DNA of 58,688 nt from RGIG3528 sp045616485. GTDB lineage: Bacteria > Bacillota > Clostridia > Lachnospirales > Lachnospiraceae. A program made the translations under genes and the position numbers. Shown here one piece after another: positions 18,244 through 27,189 of the stretch. Under the pieces are notes generated by a model, which ran no database searches, was not told the origin of the DNA, and worked only from the letters and a program-made list of their open reading frames with translations. The DNA lies in contig JAZLGU010000049.1 in the NCBI GenBank assembly GCA_045616485.1, forward strand, positions 1-58,688, read 5' to 3'. Numbering within the stretch: position 1 is the stretch's first letter; the number at the start of each line of letters is the position of its first letter.

Positions 18244-18252
18244 TTATCCACA
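18244..18252 (+). promoter_or_regulatory. DnaA box
   Basis: TTATCCACA, a perfect match to the consensus TTATNCACA. It pairs with a second identical box 54 bases away. Confidence 0.6.
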
Positions 18253-18297
18253 GCTTTTTTCCGGTCATTTTCCCTGGAAAGTCGGTTATAAACCCAC

Positions 18298-18306
18298 TTA
18301 TCCACA
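18298..18306 (+). promoter_or_regulatory. DnaA box
   Basis: TTATCCACA, identical to and in the same orientation as the box at 18244. Imperfect relatives (TTATTCACT, and TTATTCCACA on the other strand) follow within 35 bases. Confidence 0.6.
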
Positions 18307-18491
18307 ATATCCACCTTTATTCACTACAAATGTGGAATAAATTTTAGCGCAATAAAGCAAGAAAATACCATTGGCATTTTCAACAAAATTACCAAAAAGG
18401 AGCATATTTTTAAATATTCTGCTTGACAGGTCTTTTGTGCGAAAATTCAAAACAATGTTTATGAAAATTCTGTAAACTATTAGCAGAATCG

Positions 18492-18520
18492 TTGTCATTA
18501 ATAAGCCATTATGATAAAAT
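18492..18520 (+). promoter_or_regulatory. Sigma-A promoter of hpf
   Basis: TTGTCA (18492-18497), 17-bp spacer, TAAAAT (18515-18520), with a TGA just before the -10 (extended -10). Confidence 0.7.
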
Positions 18521-18528
18521 ACAAAGCA

Positions 18529-18550
18529 GGAAAGGACACAGCACCTTTCC
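18529..18550 (+). other. 5' stem-loop of the hpf transcript
   Basis: GGAAAGG (18529-18535) and CCTTTCC (18544-18550) with an eight-base loop, starting about two bases after the expected transcription start. There is no T tract, so a 5' stability hairpin is more likely than a terminator. Confidence 0.55.
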
Positions 18551-18579
18551 TATATAACACAATAAAGGGAGTGATGTTT

Positions 18580-19107
18580 ATGCGTATTAGCACTTATGGT
18601 AAGAACATCGATGTAACTAAAGGACTTAAGGACGCGGTAGAGGACAAGCTGGGCAAGCTTGAATGCTACTTCAACGAAAACACTGAGGTAAAGGTAACCT
18701 TTAGTGTTGAGAACGGGGCACAGAAGGTAGAGGTAACAATACCTATGAAGGGTACTACAATCAGAGCTGAAGAGACCAGCGACGATATGTATGCATCCAT
18801 CGATATGATCGAAGATACTATAGAAAGACAGCTAAGAAGATATAAGAAAAAGCTCATTGACAAGCAGCAGAATGCAGCAAGCCTCTCTCAGGCATTTATC
18901 GAGGAGGACTATGATGATCTGGATGATATCAAAATTGTACGTTCCAAAAAATTCCCTATGAAGCCTATGGATATTGAAGAAGCTTGCGTACAGATGGAGC
19001 TTTTGGGTCACAATTTCTTCGTATTCCGCAATTCAGATACAGACGAAATCAATGTTGTATATAAGCGTCGCGGCAGCACCTACGGACTTATCGAACCCGA
19101 ATCATAA
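18580..19107 (+). CDS. hpf: Long-form ribosome hibernation promoting factor (HPF)
   Basis: Long HPF binds the 30S decoding centre and, through its C-terminal domain, pairs 70S ribosomes into inactive 100S dimers during slow growth. The 175-aa product starts MRISTYGKNIDVTKGLKDAV; GGGAG lies eight bases upstream, whereas the ATG at 18574 is too close to it. Residues 1-95 form the S30AE ribosome-binding domain and about 120-175 the dimerisation domain (FPMKPMDIEEACVQME, YGLIEPES end). It is divergent from secA, with its own promoter, a 5' hairpin and a strong terminator. Such placement beside secA is typical of Bacillota. Confidence 0.96.
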   Translation: MRISTYGKNIDVTKGLKDAVEDKLGKLECYFNENTEVKVTFSVENGAQKVEVTIPMKGTTIRAEETSDDMYASIDMIEDTIERQLRRYKKKLIDKQQNAASLSQAFIEEDYDDLDDIKIVRSKKFPMKPMDIEEACVQMELLGHNFFVFRNSDTDEINVVYKRRGSTYGLIEPES

Positions 19108-19114
19108 AAAGATT

Positions 19115-19151
19115 AAAAAAGTTGACCCAAAACAAAGGGTCAACTTTTTTT
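19115..19151. terminator. Shared convergent terminator of hpf and the glycosidase operon
   Basis: Perfect arms AAAAAAGTTGACCC (19115-19128) and GGGTCAACTTTTTT (19137-19150), loop AAAACAAA. T tracts on both strands. Confidence 0.9.
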
Positions 19152-19161
19152 GTCTGAAAAA

Positions 19162-20634
19162 CTATTTTATGTGCTCGTATTCAATTCTTATTTTAGGAAG
19201 TACTTTTACTTCGCTATACTGATTGAGCATGCCGTCTTCTCTTTCCAGATCATTCTCTCCACTGGCAGAAGGTGCGAATATTCTAAGTTCTACTTTTGTC
19301 GGATAGTTTATACTATTTTTATAGAATGTTTCCATAAAATCAATACAACTTACACCGGGCTTCTTGTAGAACCACTGTCCGTTGAGCTCCATCATAAGAT
19401 TGTAGTCCTTGCTTTCTCCCTCAAAGTAAGCCTCGAAGAATACCGGCTTTTGCTTTAGGTCAAAGGTCATGGACAAGCCTTCCGCATCCTGAGCATTGCC
19501 AAATCTTAATGTAACAGGCGGGATATTTCCCTCATCATCCATAGGAAGGCTCTCTACATCACTGATCTTTGGCATAAAGTCCGGATCCTTTAACAAATCA
19601 ATATAATAGTCCATGATAGGCTGTCTGATACCGCAGTCTTTATAATTGGGATCCTCTATCTCCAGTCCCAGTCTGCCTCTGTCTCTAAACTGATAGAAGG
19701 TAAAGCCGCTAAACCATTTATCCTTATCAGCTTTACACATATCTGTAAATTCCTTCATCATGTCTATCTGCTCAAAAGGTCCTGTAACATCTCCATCAGC
19801 ATTCATTTCTGACATAACCATAGGCTTTGCAACGCCACCGTTCAGCTCTTTATATCTTAAAAAGCTTCTCTTTGTCTTTTCATAGACCTCAGATACCGGA
19901 TATCTGCCAAAAGAATTGCCGCCTTTTTCCGCCACATCAAAAGGCCATCCCCAATGTAATGAAAGATATTTATCTACAGACCAGATATCAGCTTCAGGTA
20001 TACAGCACTTGAACTCTTCTTCCATGGTCATTTCCTGCTTATCCAGGTCTTCTACACCGCCTATGCAGGAAATTGTTTTTACATTTGGCGCTTCCTCTTT
20101 AATCAGACGGGAAGCCTTGCAGAAAAACTGCGCTATTTCAGCATATGAGGCACGCTTGTTAAAGGAGAACCAGTTGCCTGTAGCCTCATGATTGATTCTA
20201 AGCTCCATCTGTCCAAAAGGCCTTAAATCACGTCCTATTGCCCTTAACTGTTCCTCTGATACTTTAGGGTCTATGGTAAGTGTCAGAATAACATCCTGTC
20301 CGTGACGCCTTATATCTCTCATCTGTTGGAATACTTCTGCATCTTTATCCCCATTAAGGCCACCGGTATATGGAAAATAATCATCATAAGGATAATCCCA
20401 CTGAAAGGTTACATTTCTGCCCTTAAAGGCATCCCTGGCTCTGGCAGGCCATCCTTCATCATTGGGATAATAGCAGTACATAAGATTAATGGCTCTGTGT
20501 GGTCTGCCCAAGGCATGTAAAATGTAGTCCTGATTTACATATTCTCCTCTTTCTGATCCATCGCACAAATCCAGGAAAAACCTGGCCTTTCCCATATGTA
20601 TTTTTTTTATTTCCAAAGCCTTCTTGTAGTCCAT
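19162..20634 (-). CDS. Putative cytoplasmic clan-A glycoside hydrolase
   Basis: A 490-aa protein with no signal peptide. The segment MELRINHEATGNWFSF around residue 150 resembles the strand-4 acid/base motif of TIM-barrel clan-A glycosidases (especially GH26, RxxHExNGxW), and PMVMSEMNADG puts a second glutamate at 276 in the place expected for a nucleophile. Residues about 355-490 look like a beta-sandwich add-on. Conserved aromatic stretches (FQWDYPYDDYFPYTGG; FTFYQFRDRGRLG) also suit sugar binding. It is the last gene of the GH3-to-xylB run, so an oligosaccharide substrate is plausible. I do not recognise the exact family; the two glutamates are inferred from motifs, not from alignment. Confidence 0.5.
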   Translation of the reverse strand: MDYKKALEIKKIHMGKARFFLDLCDGSERGEYVNQDYILHALGRPHRAINLMYCYYPNDEGWPARARDAFKGRNVTFQWDYPYDDYFPYTGGLNGDKDAEVFQQMRDIRRHGQDVILTLTIDPKVSEEQLRAIGRDLRPFGQMELRINHEATGNWFSFNKRASYAEIAQFFCKASRLIKEEAPNVKTISCIGGVEDLDKQEMTMEEEFKCCIPEADIWSVDKYLSLHWGWPFDVAEKGGNSFGRYPVSEVYEKTKRSFLRYKELNGGVAKPMVMSEMNADGDVTGPFEQIDMMKEFTDMCKADKDKWFSGFTFYQFRDRGRLGLEIEDPNYKDCGIRQPIMDYYIDLLKDPDFMPKISDVESLPMDDEGNIPPVTLRFGNAQDAEGLSMTFDLKQKPVFFEAYFEGESKDYNLMMELNGQWFYKKPGVSCIDFMETFYKNSINYPTKVELRIFAPSASGENDLEREDGMLNQYSEVKVLPKIRIEYEHIK

Positions 20635-20646
20635 TTTCCTCTCCTT

Positions 20647-22116
20647 TTACTCTGCCATTTCCTTGTAGCTATCCTTAAGAGCAGGATAAAGCTTTTTCCA
20701 TATCTTATACTTCTTCTCGTATTTTTCCACAAGCTCTCTGTCAGGCTCAAGGCTGCCTGCTACTTTTACTATAGCTTCACAAGCCTCTTCCACGCTTTTG
20801 TAACGTCCTATAGCTACCGCTGCCAGTATAGCTGCTCCATAGCCTGGGCCTTCCTCAGCATTCACGGTCTCTACAGTCACATTCATGATATTAGCCAGCA
20901 TTTTTCTCCAAAGGGGGCTCTTGGCACCGCCGCCGGTAGCTCTGATAATATCAATCTTTACTCCCAAAGATCTGGCGATTTCCAAAGAGTCACGCAGGGC
21001 AAATGCCACGCCTTCCAGTACAGCCTGGGTCATATCGCTTCTTTTGGTATCCATTGACATGCCAATAAATGCACCTCTGGCAGCAGGATCGTTGTGCGGG
21101 GTACGCTCACCCATAAGATATGGCAGATAATAAACCGGATTTTCTCCAAGCGAAGTAATATCCGCCTGCTCTGCAGCATAGTCTCTGGTGCCTATTATCT
21201 CGTCCATCCACCACTTATTGGAGGATGCTGCTGACAGCATACAGCCCATAAGATGGTAACGGCCTGTAGCATGTCCAAACATATGTAATGAATTGTCTTT
21301 ATCCACCGCATAATTGTTGCAGGAAATAAATACAGTGCCACTGGTACCCAGAGAGACTATACATTCACCCTCATTGACTGTACCGGTGCCTATAGCACCT
21401 GCTGCATTGTCCCCGGCTCCTGCCACTATTTTTACATCCCGGGAAAAACCGTACTTTGAAGCCTGCTCAGGCAAAATGCTGCCTACTATCTCATAGCTTT
21501 CATATACCTTTGCCAGCTGGCTTTCTGTCACATCGCATATCTTAAGCATTTCCTGAGACCAGCATCTGTTTTTAACGTCAAGTAAAAGCATGCCTGATGC
21601 ATCACTCACATCTGTAGCGTGGACTCCGGACAGTACATAGCAAAGATAATCCTTTGGCAGCATTATTTTTGCAATTTTCTCAAAAATCTCAGGCTCATTG
21701 TTTTTTACCCAAAGAATCTTGGGAGCTGTAAAGCCTGTAAGAGCCATATTACCTGTATACTCAGATATTTTTTCCCTGCCTATGGTCTTATTTAAATAGT
21801 CGCATTCCTTAGTGGTCCTGCCATCATTCCAAAGTATGGCAGGGCGAAGCACTCTGTCAGCTTCATCCAGAATAACAAGACCGTGCATCTGTCCGCCAAA
21901 GCTGATGGCCTTGATTTCCTTAAGATCTATTTTTTCAGAAAGTTTTTTTACACTTTCAGAAAAGCCTGTCACCCAGCTTTCCGGCTCCTGTTCAGACCAG
22001 CCCGGATGTGGGAATGAAAGGCCGTATTCTGCCCCGGCAGAGGCTGCTATACTGCCATCTGCCCTCATGGCTACCAGCTTTATGGAGGATGTACCCAAAT
22101 CTACCCCAAGTGTCAT
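20647..22116 (-). CDS. xylB: Xylulokinase (XylB)
   Basis: Phosphorylates D-xylulose to D-xylulose 5-phosphate. The 489-aa FGGY kinase starts MTLGVDLGTSSIKLV and shows FGGQMHGLVILDE, ILWNDGRT, the catalytic-region GAGDNAAGAIGTG, and RATGGGAKSPLWRKMLANI near the C-terminus, all typical of XylB. It begins two bases before the end of the nagA context (nagA stop TAA at 22118-22120; start at 22116), with GGGAG seven bases upstream. It is distinct from the larger FGGY kinase at 12651. No xylA is seen in the window. Confidence 0.93.
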   Translation of the reverse strand: MTLGVDLGTSSIKLVAMRADGSIAASAGAEYGLSFPHPGWSEQEPESWVTGFSESVKKLSEKIDLKEIKAISFGGQMHGLVILDEADRVLRPAILWNDGRTTKECDYLNKTIGREKISEYTGNMALTGFTAPKILWVKNNEPEIFEKIAKIMLPKDYLCYVLSGVHATDVSDASGMLLLDVKNRCWSQEMLKICDVTESQLAKVYESYEIVGSILPEQASKYGFSRDVKIVAGAGDNAAGAIGTGTVNEGECIVSLGTSGTVFISCNNYAVDKDNSLHMFGHATGRYHLMGCMLSAASSNKWWMDEIIGTRDYAAEQADITSLGENPVYYLPYLMGERTPHNDPAARGAFIGMSMDTKRSDMTQAVLEGVAFALRDSLEIARSLGVKIDIIRATGGGAKSPLWRKMLANIMNVTVETVNAEEGPGYGAAILAAVAIGRYKSVEEACEAIVKVAGSLEPDRELVEKYEKKYKIWKKLYPALKDSYKEMAE

Positions 22117-22117
22117 A

Positions 22118-23221
22118 TTAAAGCTCCCTTCCGTTTATAAAAATCCCTTTTATATTGTAATCACTATCTACTACCAGATAGTCTGCATAAGCTCCATCAG
22201 TAATATTTCCGATCTTTTTCTCCATTCCTATGGCTTTTGCCGGTCTTTCCGTAGCTGCAGCTATGGCTTTTTCTTCTGCTACTCCGAAGCTTATGGCATT
22301 TTTCATACACTGAAAGACATTGGTGGTAGAGCCTGCTATGGTGCCGTCACCGAGGGTGGCACAGCCATTTTTCACAAAGACTTTAAGTCCGCCGATCTGA
22401 TACTCACCGTCTCTGGCTCCGGCAGCCTCCATGGAATCCGAAATAAGGATAATTTTGTCAGGATTCATGGCAAACCACATACGAACCACAGTCTCATTGA
22501 CATGGTACCCATCTCCTATAAGCTCTGTATAAGCTCCTGCATCAAAAGCAGCCCCGATAAGCCCCGGCTCCCTGTGGTGCAGAGGATTCATGGCATTAAA
22601 AAGATGAGTCACTTCGCTGGCTCCTGCCTTAAATATCTCCATAGCACCGAAGTAATCAATGGAGCTGTGAGCCTGGGACACCTTTATGCCCATTTTAGTG
22701 TATTTCTCCACGAATTGTACCGCTCCCGGAAGCTTACCGTCTACCGCTATAATTCGCACATTTCTACCACTTTTTTCTATTATTCTTTCAGTAAAATCAT
22801 AGTCAAAACCGGAAAGGTATCTGACGTCATGAGCACCTTTTTTATCCTCACCCAAAAAAGGGCCTTCCATATGTATACCTAACAGCCTGCTTTCCCCACG
22901 CTCCAGGCTGTGAGCCTGACTGATTATATGTTTTCCAATGGCTTCGGCAGACCTTTCCACCATGTCCCTAGGATTGGTCATGGTAGTAGCCAGTACAGAT
23001 GTCACTCCCACAGATGCATATGACTTAAGGATCCTGCAAAGGCCTTTTTCATCAACGTTACTAAAATCTACCAGCTCACGACCATGAGAATGAATATCCA
23101 CGCAGCCGGGTATAATAATATCCCCCTGCTTTCGCTCTCCCGTCACCTGAACATCAGCAAAGCGGCCATTTACAACAGTAAATGCGCCTTCCACTATCTT
23201 ACCATTGGCAAAAATATTCAT
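22118..23221 (-). CDS. nagA: N-acetylglucosamine-6-phosphate deacetylase (NagA)
   Basis: Removes acetate from GlcNAc-6-phosphate, giving glucosamine 6-phosphate. The 367-aa amidohydrolase has the metal site VDIHSHGRE near 42-50, GIHMEGPFLGEDKKGAH near 133-149, QAHSSIDY and THLFNAMNPLHHREPG (substrate loop) and ISDSMEAAG with the catalytic aspartate. It is somewhat shorter than the roughly 380-390 aa norm but no motif is lost. It lies 24 bases after nagB and directly before xylB, with an AGGAGGG ribosome site. Confidence 0.95.
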   Translation of the reverse strand: MNIFANGKIVEGAFTVVNGRFADVQVTGERKQGDIIIPGCVDIHSHGRELVDFSNVDEKGLCRILKSYASVGVTSVLATTMTNPRDMVERSAEAIGKHIISQAHSLERGESRLLGIHMEGPFLGEDKKGAHDVRYLSGFDYDFTERIIEKSGRNVRIIAVDGKLPGAVQFVEKYTKMGIKVSQAHSSIDYFGAMEIFKAGASEVTHLFNAMNPLHHREPGLIGAAFDAGAYTELIGDGYHVNETVVRMWFAMNPDKIILISDSMEAAGARDGEYQIGGLKVFVKNGCATLGDGTIAGSTTNVFQCMKNAISFGVAEEKAIAAATERPAKAIGMEKKIGNITDGAYADYLVVDSDYNIKGIFINGREL

Positions 23222-23245
23222 AAGCCCTCCTGCCTCTCCTTCTCA

Positions 23246-23956
23246 CTATTTATAGCAGCATACTACAGTCAGATTGGGATGAAACTGAAGAATGGATGCC
23301 GGCACATTGGGGGTAACAGGTCCGAAAAGTGCCTTGTGCATAATCTCTTCCTTATCAGGGCCATTGGCTACCAGAAGGAGAGCTCTTGCCTGCATGATAG
23401 ACTTGATACCCATGGTAACAGCCCTGCGAGGCACCAGCTCCTCTGATCCGAAAAAGCGGGCATTAGCCCTTATGGTCTGCTCAGTCAGCTCCACCACATG
23501 GGTGGTTTTTTCAAAGGCTTCCCCCGGCTCATTAAAGCCGATATGACCGTCGTGACCGATACCTAAAAGCTGCATGTCAATACCGCCCAGCTCTGCTATC
23601 AGCCTGTCATAGCGTCTGCATTCTTTTTCCAGGTCCTCTGCGCAGCCATTGGGCACATGGGTATTCTTTTTATTAATATTAATATGGTCAAAAAACTGAT
23701 GATTCATAAAATACCGATAGCTCTGTGAAGAATCCTCCCCCAGCCCCTCATATTCGTCCAGATTAATGGACTTGGTCATGGAGAAATCCACGTCACCTTT
23801 ATTGTACCAGTCAATAAGCTGCTTGTAGGTGCCGATTGGGGTAGAGCCTGTAGCCAGTCCCAGCACGGAATTGGGCTTAAGTATCACCTGCGCAGACAGC
23901 ACATTAGCTGCCTTTCTGCTTAAATCTTCATAATTCTCTGCCTTAATTATTCTCAT
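23246..23956 (-). CDS. nagB: Glucosamine-6-phosphate deaminase (NagB)
   Basis: Converts glucosamine 6-phosphate to fructose 6-phosphate and ammonia, completing aminosugar use begun by NagA. The 236-aa product shows GLATGSTPIGTYKQL (phosphate loop), SINLDEYEGL with the catalytic aspartate, and GIGHDGHIGFNEPGE with the catalytic Asp-His-Glu set. It lacks the long C-terminal allosteric tail of the E. coli enzyme, as expected for Bacillota. It sits between a VanZ-like gene and nagA. Confidence 0.96.
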   Translation of the reverse strand: MRIIKAENYEDLSRKAANVLSAQVILKPNSVLGLATGSTPIGTYKQLIDWYNKGDVDFSMTKSINLDEYEGLGEDSSQSYRYFMNHQFFDHININKKNTHVPNGCAEDLEKECRRYDRLIAELGGIDMQLLGIGHDGHIGFNEPGEAFEKTTHVVELTEQTIRANARFFGSEELVPRRAVTMGIKSIMQARALLLVANGPDKEEIMHKALFGPVTPNVPASILQFHPNLTVVCCYK

Positions 23957-23992
23957 TTCCTCTCCTCCATAAATACTGCTTTATTATAAATT

Positions 23993-24823
23993 TTAATCCA
24001 TTCTTCCGCCAACGCCCGTAAGGGTAGTACCGGTCATATACAAGGACACCATGTTAAAAAGCTTAAATACAGCTATCCCTAAAAGCCCTCCAAGAAAGCC
24101 TAAAAACATGTCATCTATATCACAGGTATTCAATATAAAGAAATACTGAATAAACTCCATAATGGCCGGGAAAATCAAAACCAGCATAAGCTCTAAAATG
24201 ATATGTATTTTTTCTCCCAGTGCCCCTACAAGGTAGCCGAAAGGTATATAAACCACAATGCAAAAGCCCAAATATCTGGCAAACTCTCCTGCTGTTATCT
24301 GACCATATATAAGCTGCTCGATAAAGGAGGCCAAGGTCGCAAAGGGCACCATACGGACGCTGGGTCCTGTCAATGTGCGGTCCAGATTATATCTTGAAAA
24401 CCAGTGTATGTAAAAAAGCAAAAGGCTTAAAGCCAGTATTATACACTGCCCCACAAAAAACTCGCCGTAAAAATTCCTTTGGGTCTCTCTCATAACAAAA
24501 GCTGTAACACTGCAAAATACAACAGGTACCATAAAGGCTGTTACAGCTGCTGCAAAAATGGCGCTTTTACCAATGCTTAAAGTAAGCCAGTCCATACTGG
24601 TTAAAAAAAGCAGACAGCCAAAGCCTGAATAAGCTATCATCAGATAGTTGGTATGGGAAGAAAAATCTCTATAAACATAGAACAGATAGCCTGAGCCTGC
24701 TATATGAGTAAGTATCAGTGCTATTACCTTAAAGGCTGTTCCCGGAATAAATATTATCTCCAGTAATGCCAGAATACTTACCACCACTCCGGATATTACT
24801 GCCATACTTGTTTCATTTTCCAT
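23993..24823 (-). CDS. VanZ-like polytopic membrane protein
   Basis: The 276-aa product has about eight hydrophobic segments. The C-terminal half carries the VanZ pattern: a PFGYLVG turn, LVLIFPAIMEFIQYFF, and a CDIDDMFLGFLGGLLGI segment with the conserved acidic pair before the last helix. The N-terminal four helices are not VanZ-like and are unrecognised. VanZ proteins are linked to teicoplanin tolerance in Enterococcus, but most family members have no known role and nothing here implies resistance. It overlaps the helicase end by 11 bases, and AGGAGAG precedes the start. Confidence 0.6.
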   Translation of the reverse strand: MENETSMAVISGVVVSILALLEIIFIPGTAFKVIALILTHIAGSGYLFYVYRDFSSHTNYLMIAYSGFGCLLFLTSMDWLTLSIGKSAIFAAAVTAFMVPVVFCSVTAFVMRETQRNFYGEFFVGQCIILALSLLLFYIHWFSRYNLDRTLTGPSVRMVPFATLASFIEQLIYGQITAGEFARYLGFCIVVYIPFGYLVGALGEKIHIILELMLVLIFPAIMEFIQYFFILNTCDIDDMFLGFLGGLLGIAVFKLFNMVSLYMTGTTLTGVGGRMD

Positions 24824-27176
24824 TATAAAACTCTCCTGTTTTTTCCTTGCAAGTCTGTCTGCTTACTACTTCATAAGGAAACCATTCCTGGGGAAAAAGA
24901 TCTGAATACTGCCTCCGCAAAAATCTCTCATCCAAAAGAAGAATAGCCCCCCTGTCGGTATCGGTGCGGATCACTCTGCCTGCTGACTGCATTACCTTAT
25001 TCATGCCGGGATAAAGATAAGCATACTCGAAACCATTGCCGTTTTTCTCGTCAAAATAAAACTTAAACAGCTCTCTTTCATAGCCCACCTGCGGCAAACC
25101 ACAGCCCACAATAACAGCTCCATTCAGTCGGTCACCTGTAAGATCAATGCCCTCTGAAAAAATCCCGCCCATGACGCATAAAGCTATCCTGGACCGGGAC
25201 AGATCAACAGTGAAGCCCTTTAGGAAGTCTTCCTTTTCCTCTTCCGTCATATCCCTTTTCTGCATGACGGTCTCCAGTCCGCGGCTGCTTAACACCTGGT
25301 AAACATCTTCCATCATTTTGTAAGAAGGGAAAAACACCATGTAATTTCCCTTTTTCACCTTGGTAAAATCAACAATATAATCAGCTATCTTTTCAAATTC
25401 AGCGCTGCTGCGATTCTTATAGGCTGTAGATACGTCCTTTCCTATCATTATCAGCCGGTTCTCCTTTTTGAAGGGAGACGGGGCATATATGGCATAGTCA
25501 TCGCTATCCCCTCCCAGCTGCTCCTTGTAATAATTCATAGGTAACAGCGTGGCCGAAAATAAAATAGTGGACCTTACATTGTCCATCCGCTCTCTTAGCT
25601 GTCTGGCAGGCTCCATGCACATAAGCTTTATTCTGAAGTCACCGGAGGGCAGATAATCCGTAAATATTCTGTAGCTTTCGTCCAGATTTTCATAGACCTC
25701 TATAAAAGATCTGACTTTGAAAAACAAATCCAGCGCCTCTGTTTTTCCTTCAAAATTACCGGGAAATTCATCAAAGAAGTCCTCATATACCGATAAAAGT
25801 CTTTGAAGATTATGATATAGCTCATCACATTCATCCCAGACCTGGAAGTCCTCGCACTGGCGTTTTATGGATAAAAGGCTTTTATTGGAAGCCTCCAAAT
25901 ACTTTTCCAGTCTTTTATTTAAATGCCCCACCATTCTTTTTACCAGCAGAAAATCTTCTTTTATAAGCTCCGCTGAATACATTTCCCTGGCTCTGTCCAC
26001 CAGATTGTGGGCCTCATCAATAAGAAAGATGTAGGGCTTTTTCACGCCATCTGCAAAAAATCGCTTAAGGGAAGCTCTGGGGTCAAAGGCGTAATTATAA
26101 TCGCAAATAACAGCATCTGTCCATAAAGAAACATCAAGACACATTTCGAAAGGGCAGACTTCGTATTTTTCTGCATACTCAAATATAATATCCCTGGTAA
26201 TGGTCTCCTGTTCATTTAACAGTGCAAATACACAGTCATTAACCCTGTCAAAATGACCTTTTGCCCTGGGACAGGCTGAGGGATTACATTCCGGCTTATC
26301 CAGGATGCAGCTTTTTTCCTTGCTGGTAATAGTAACAAATCTGAAGCTTAATCCTTTGGATGTCAGCAGAGAAAAGGTATCTTCTGCTACGGTCCTTGCT
26401 ATAGTTTTAGCAGTGAGATAAAAGATTTTCTGTGCCTTTTTCTCACCTACGGCATGAATCGCAGGAAATACCGTAGAGATAGTCTTGCCTACTCCCGTAG
26501 GCGCTTCTATAAATAAACGTCGCTCTCTGGCTATGGTCTTGTACACGCCTGATACCAGGTCTTTTTGCCCGGGTCTGTAGTCAAAAGGGAAGGCCAGCTC
26601 TTTGATAGAGGCCGCTCTTTTTTCATGCCAGGCAGCCTCCCAAAAAAGCCATTTTGAGTATTCCCTGACTACACCGTCCAGCCAGTCACATAGCTCTCTG
26701 ACTTTATATTCGTAATTAAATCTTACTATATTCTCTTTTTCTATGGTGGCATAGGTCATCTGTACTTCTATAGACTCTATTCCCTCCTGCTCACCATATA
26801 TGGCAGCATAACATTTAGCCTGTGCCAGGTGCTCTGGTACAGGCTCTGATAAATGTTCTACATCTGCTAAACTTGTTTTTATTTCATCTATTCTGGTGCA
26901 GGTGCCGGTAAGAAGCTCTTCAGTCTCTATACCATCTGCCCTGCCCTCCAGGATAAGAAAGATGGCCATATCATCTTTTTCCAGGAGAAATTCCTTTTTT
27001 AAGGCTACCTCAGCTCTGTATCCCGGTCCCATACTTTTCTGAATCTTACGGTGAAGGGCAGCGCCCTCCTGCATGGCATCAGTATCAGTATGGGTATGGG
27101 AAGAGTCTATATCACCGGACCTTAATATGAATTCCACCAGCTCTCTTACAGATATGGTCTGCTTTTCATACTCCAT
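24813..27176 (-). CDS. DinG/XPD-type Fe-S helicase fused to a PD-(D/E)XK nuclease domain
   Basis: The 787-aa protein combines two activities. Residues about 30-170 form a PD-(D/E)XK nuclease: H42, D81 (GRADG), E98-x-K100 (DEIKT) and Q119-x3-Y123, the set seen in Cas4/AddB-type nucleases. The rest is a superfamily 2 XPD/DinG helicase: Walker A APTGVGKT (225-232), cysteines at 290, 297, 302, 341 and 346 in the position of the Fe-S domain, DEAH (387-390) and QSAGRVIRTDTDRG near the end. Such enzymes unwind damaged or branched DNA; the partner is unknown. It sits oddly in a sugar-metabolism run, overlapping the VanZ-like gene and 13 bases after the Pro/Thr-rich gene. Not a CRISPR gene: no array or cas genes are near. 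Confidence 0.85.
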   Translation of the reverse strand: MEYEKQTISVRELVEFILRSGDIDSSHTHTDTDAMQEGAALHRKIQKSMGPGYRAEVALKKEFLLEKDDMAIFLILEGRADGIETEELLTGTCTRIDEIKTSLADVEHLSEPVPEHLAQAKCYAAIYGEQEGIESIEVQMTYATIEKENIVRFNYEYKVRELCDWLDGVVREYSKWLFWEAAWHEKRAASIKELAFPFDYRPGQKDLVSGVYKTIARERRLFIEAPTGVGKTISTVFPAIHAVGEKKAQKIFYLTAKTIARTVAEDTFSLLTSKGLSFRFVTITSKEKSCILDKPECNPSACPRAKGHFDRVNDCVFALLNEQETITRDIIFEYAEKYEVCPFEMCLDVSLWTDAVICDYNYAFDPRASLKRFFADGVKKPYIFLIDEAHNLVDRAREMYSAELIKEDFLLVKRMVGHLNKRLEKYLEASNKSLLSIKRQCEDFQVWDECDELYHNLQRLLSVYEDFFDEFPGNFEGKTEALDLFFKVRSFIEVYENLDESYRIFTDYLPSGDFRIKLMCMEPARQLRERMDNVRSTILFSATLLPMNYYKEQLGGDSDDYAIYAPSPFKKENRLIMIGKDVSTAYKNRSSAEFEKIADYIVDFTKVKKGNYMVFFPSYKMMEDVYQVLSSRGLETVMQKRDMTEEEKEDFLKGFTVDLSRSRIALCVMGGIFSEGIDLTGDRLNGAVIVGCGLPQVGYERELFKFYFDEKNGNGFEYAYLYPGMNKVMQSAGRVIRTDTDRGAILLLDERFLRRQYSDLFPQEWFPYEVVSRQTCKEKTGEFYNGK

Positions 27177-27189
27177 AATATCTCTTAAC

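Larger units (their letters stand above)
18085..18491. other. Non-coding divergent region between secA and hpf
   Basis: About 400 AT-rich bases between the two divergent promoters. Open frames here are short and lack ribosome sites. The region holds a 21-bp dyad at 18159-18179 and two perfect DnaA boxes, listed separately. A TTGACA at 18423-18428 has no good -10 at 17 bp. Confidence 0.6.

Noticed and set aside
18001..18580. Chromosomal origin at the DnaA boxes
   Set aside because: No dnaA, dnaN, gyrB or rpmH nearby and only two exact boxes; reported as a DnaA site instead.
23993..24823. Glycopeptide resistance gene
   Set aside because: Only the VanZ-type domain is present, without vanHAX or a regulator; the family is broad.
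24813..27176. Cas4 or a CRISPR locus
   Set aside because: The nuclease domain is fused to a DinG helicase; no repeats or other cas genes are present.
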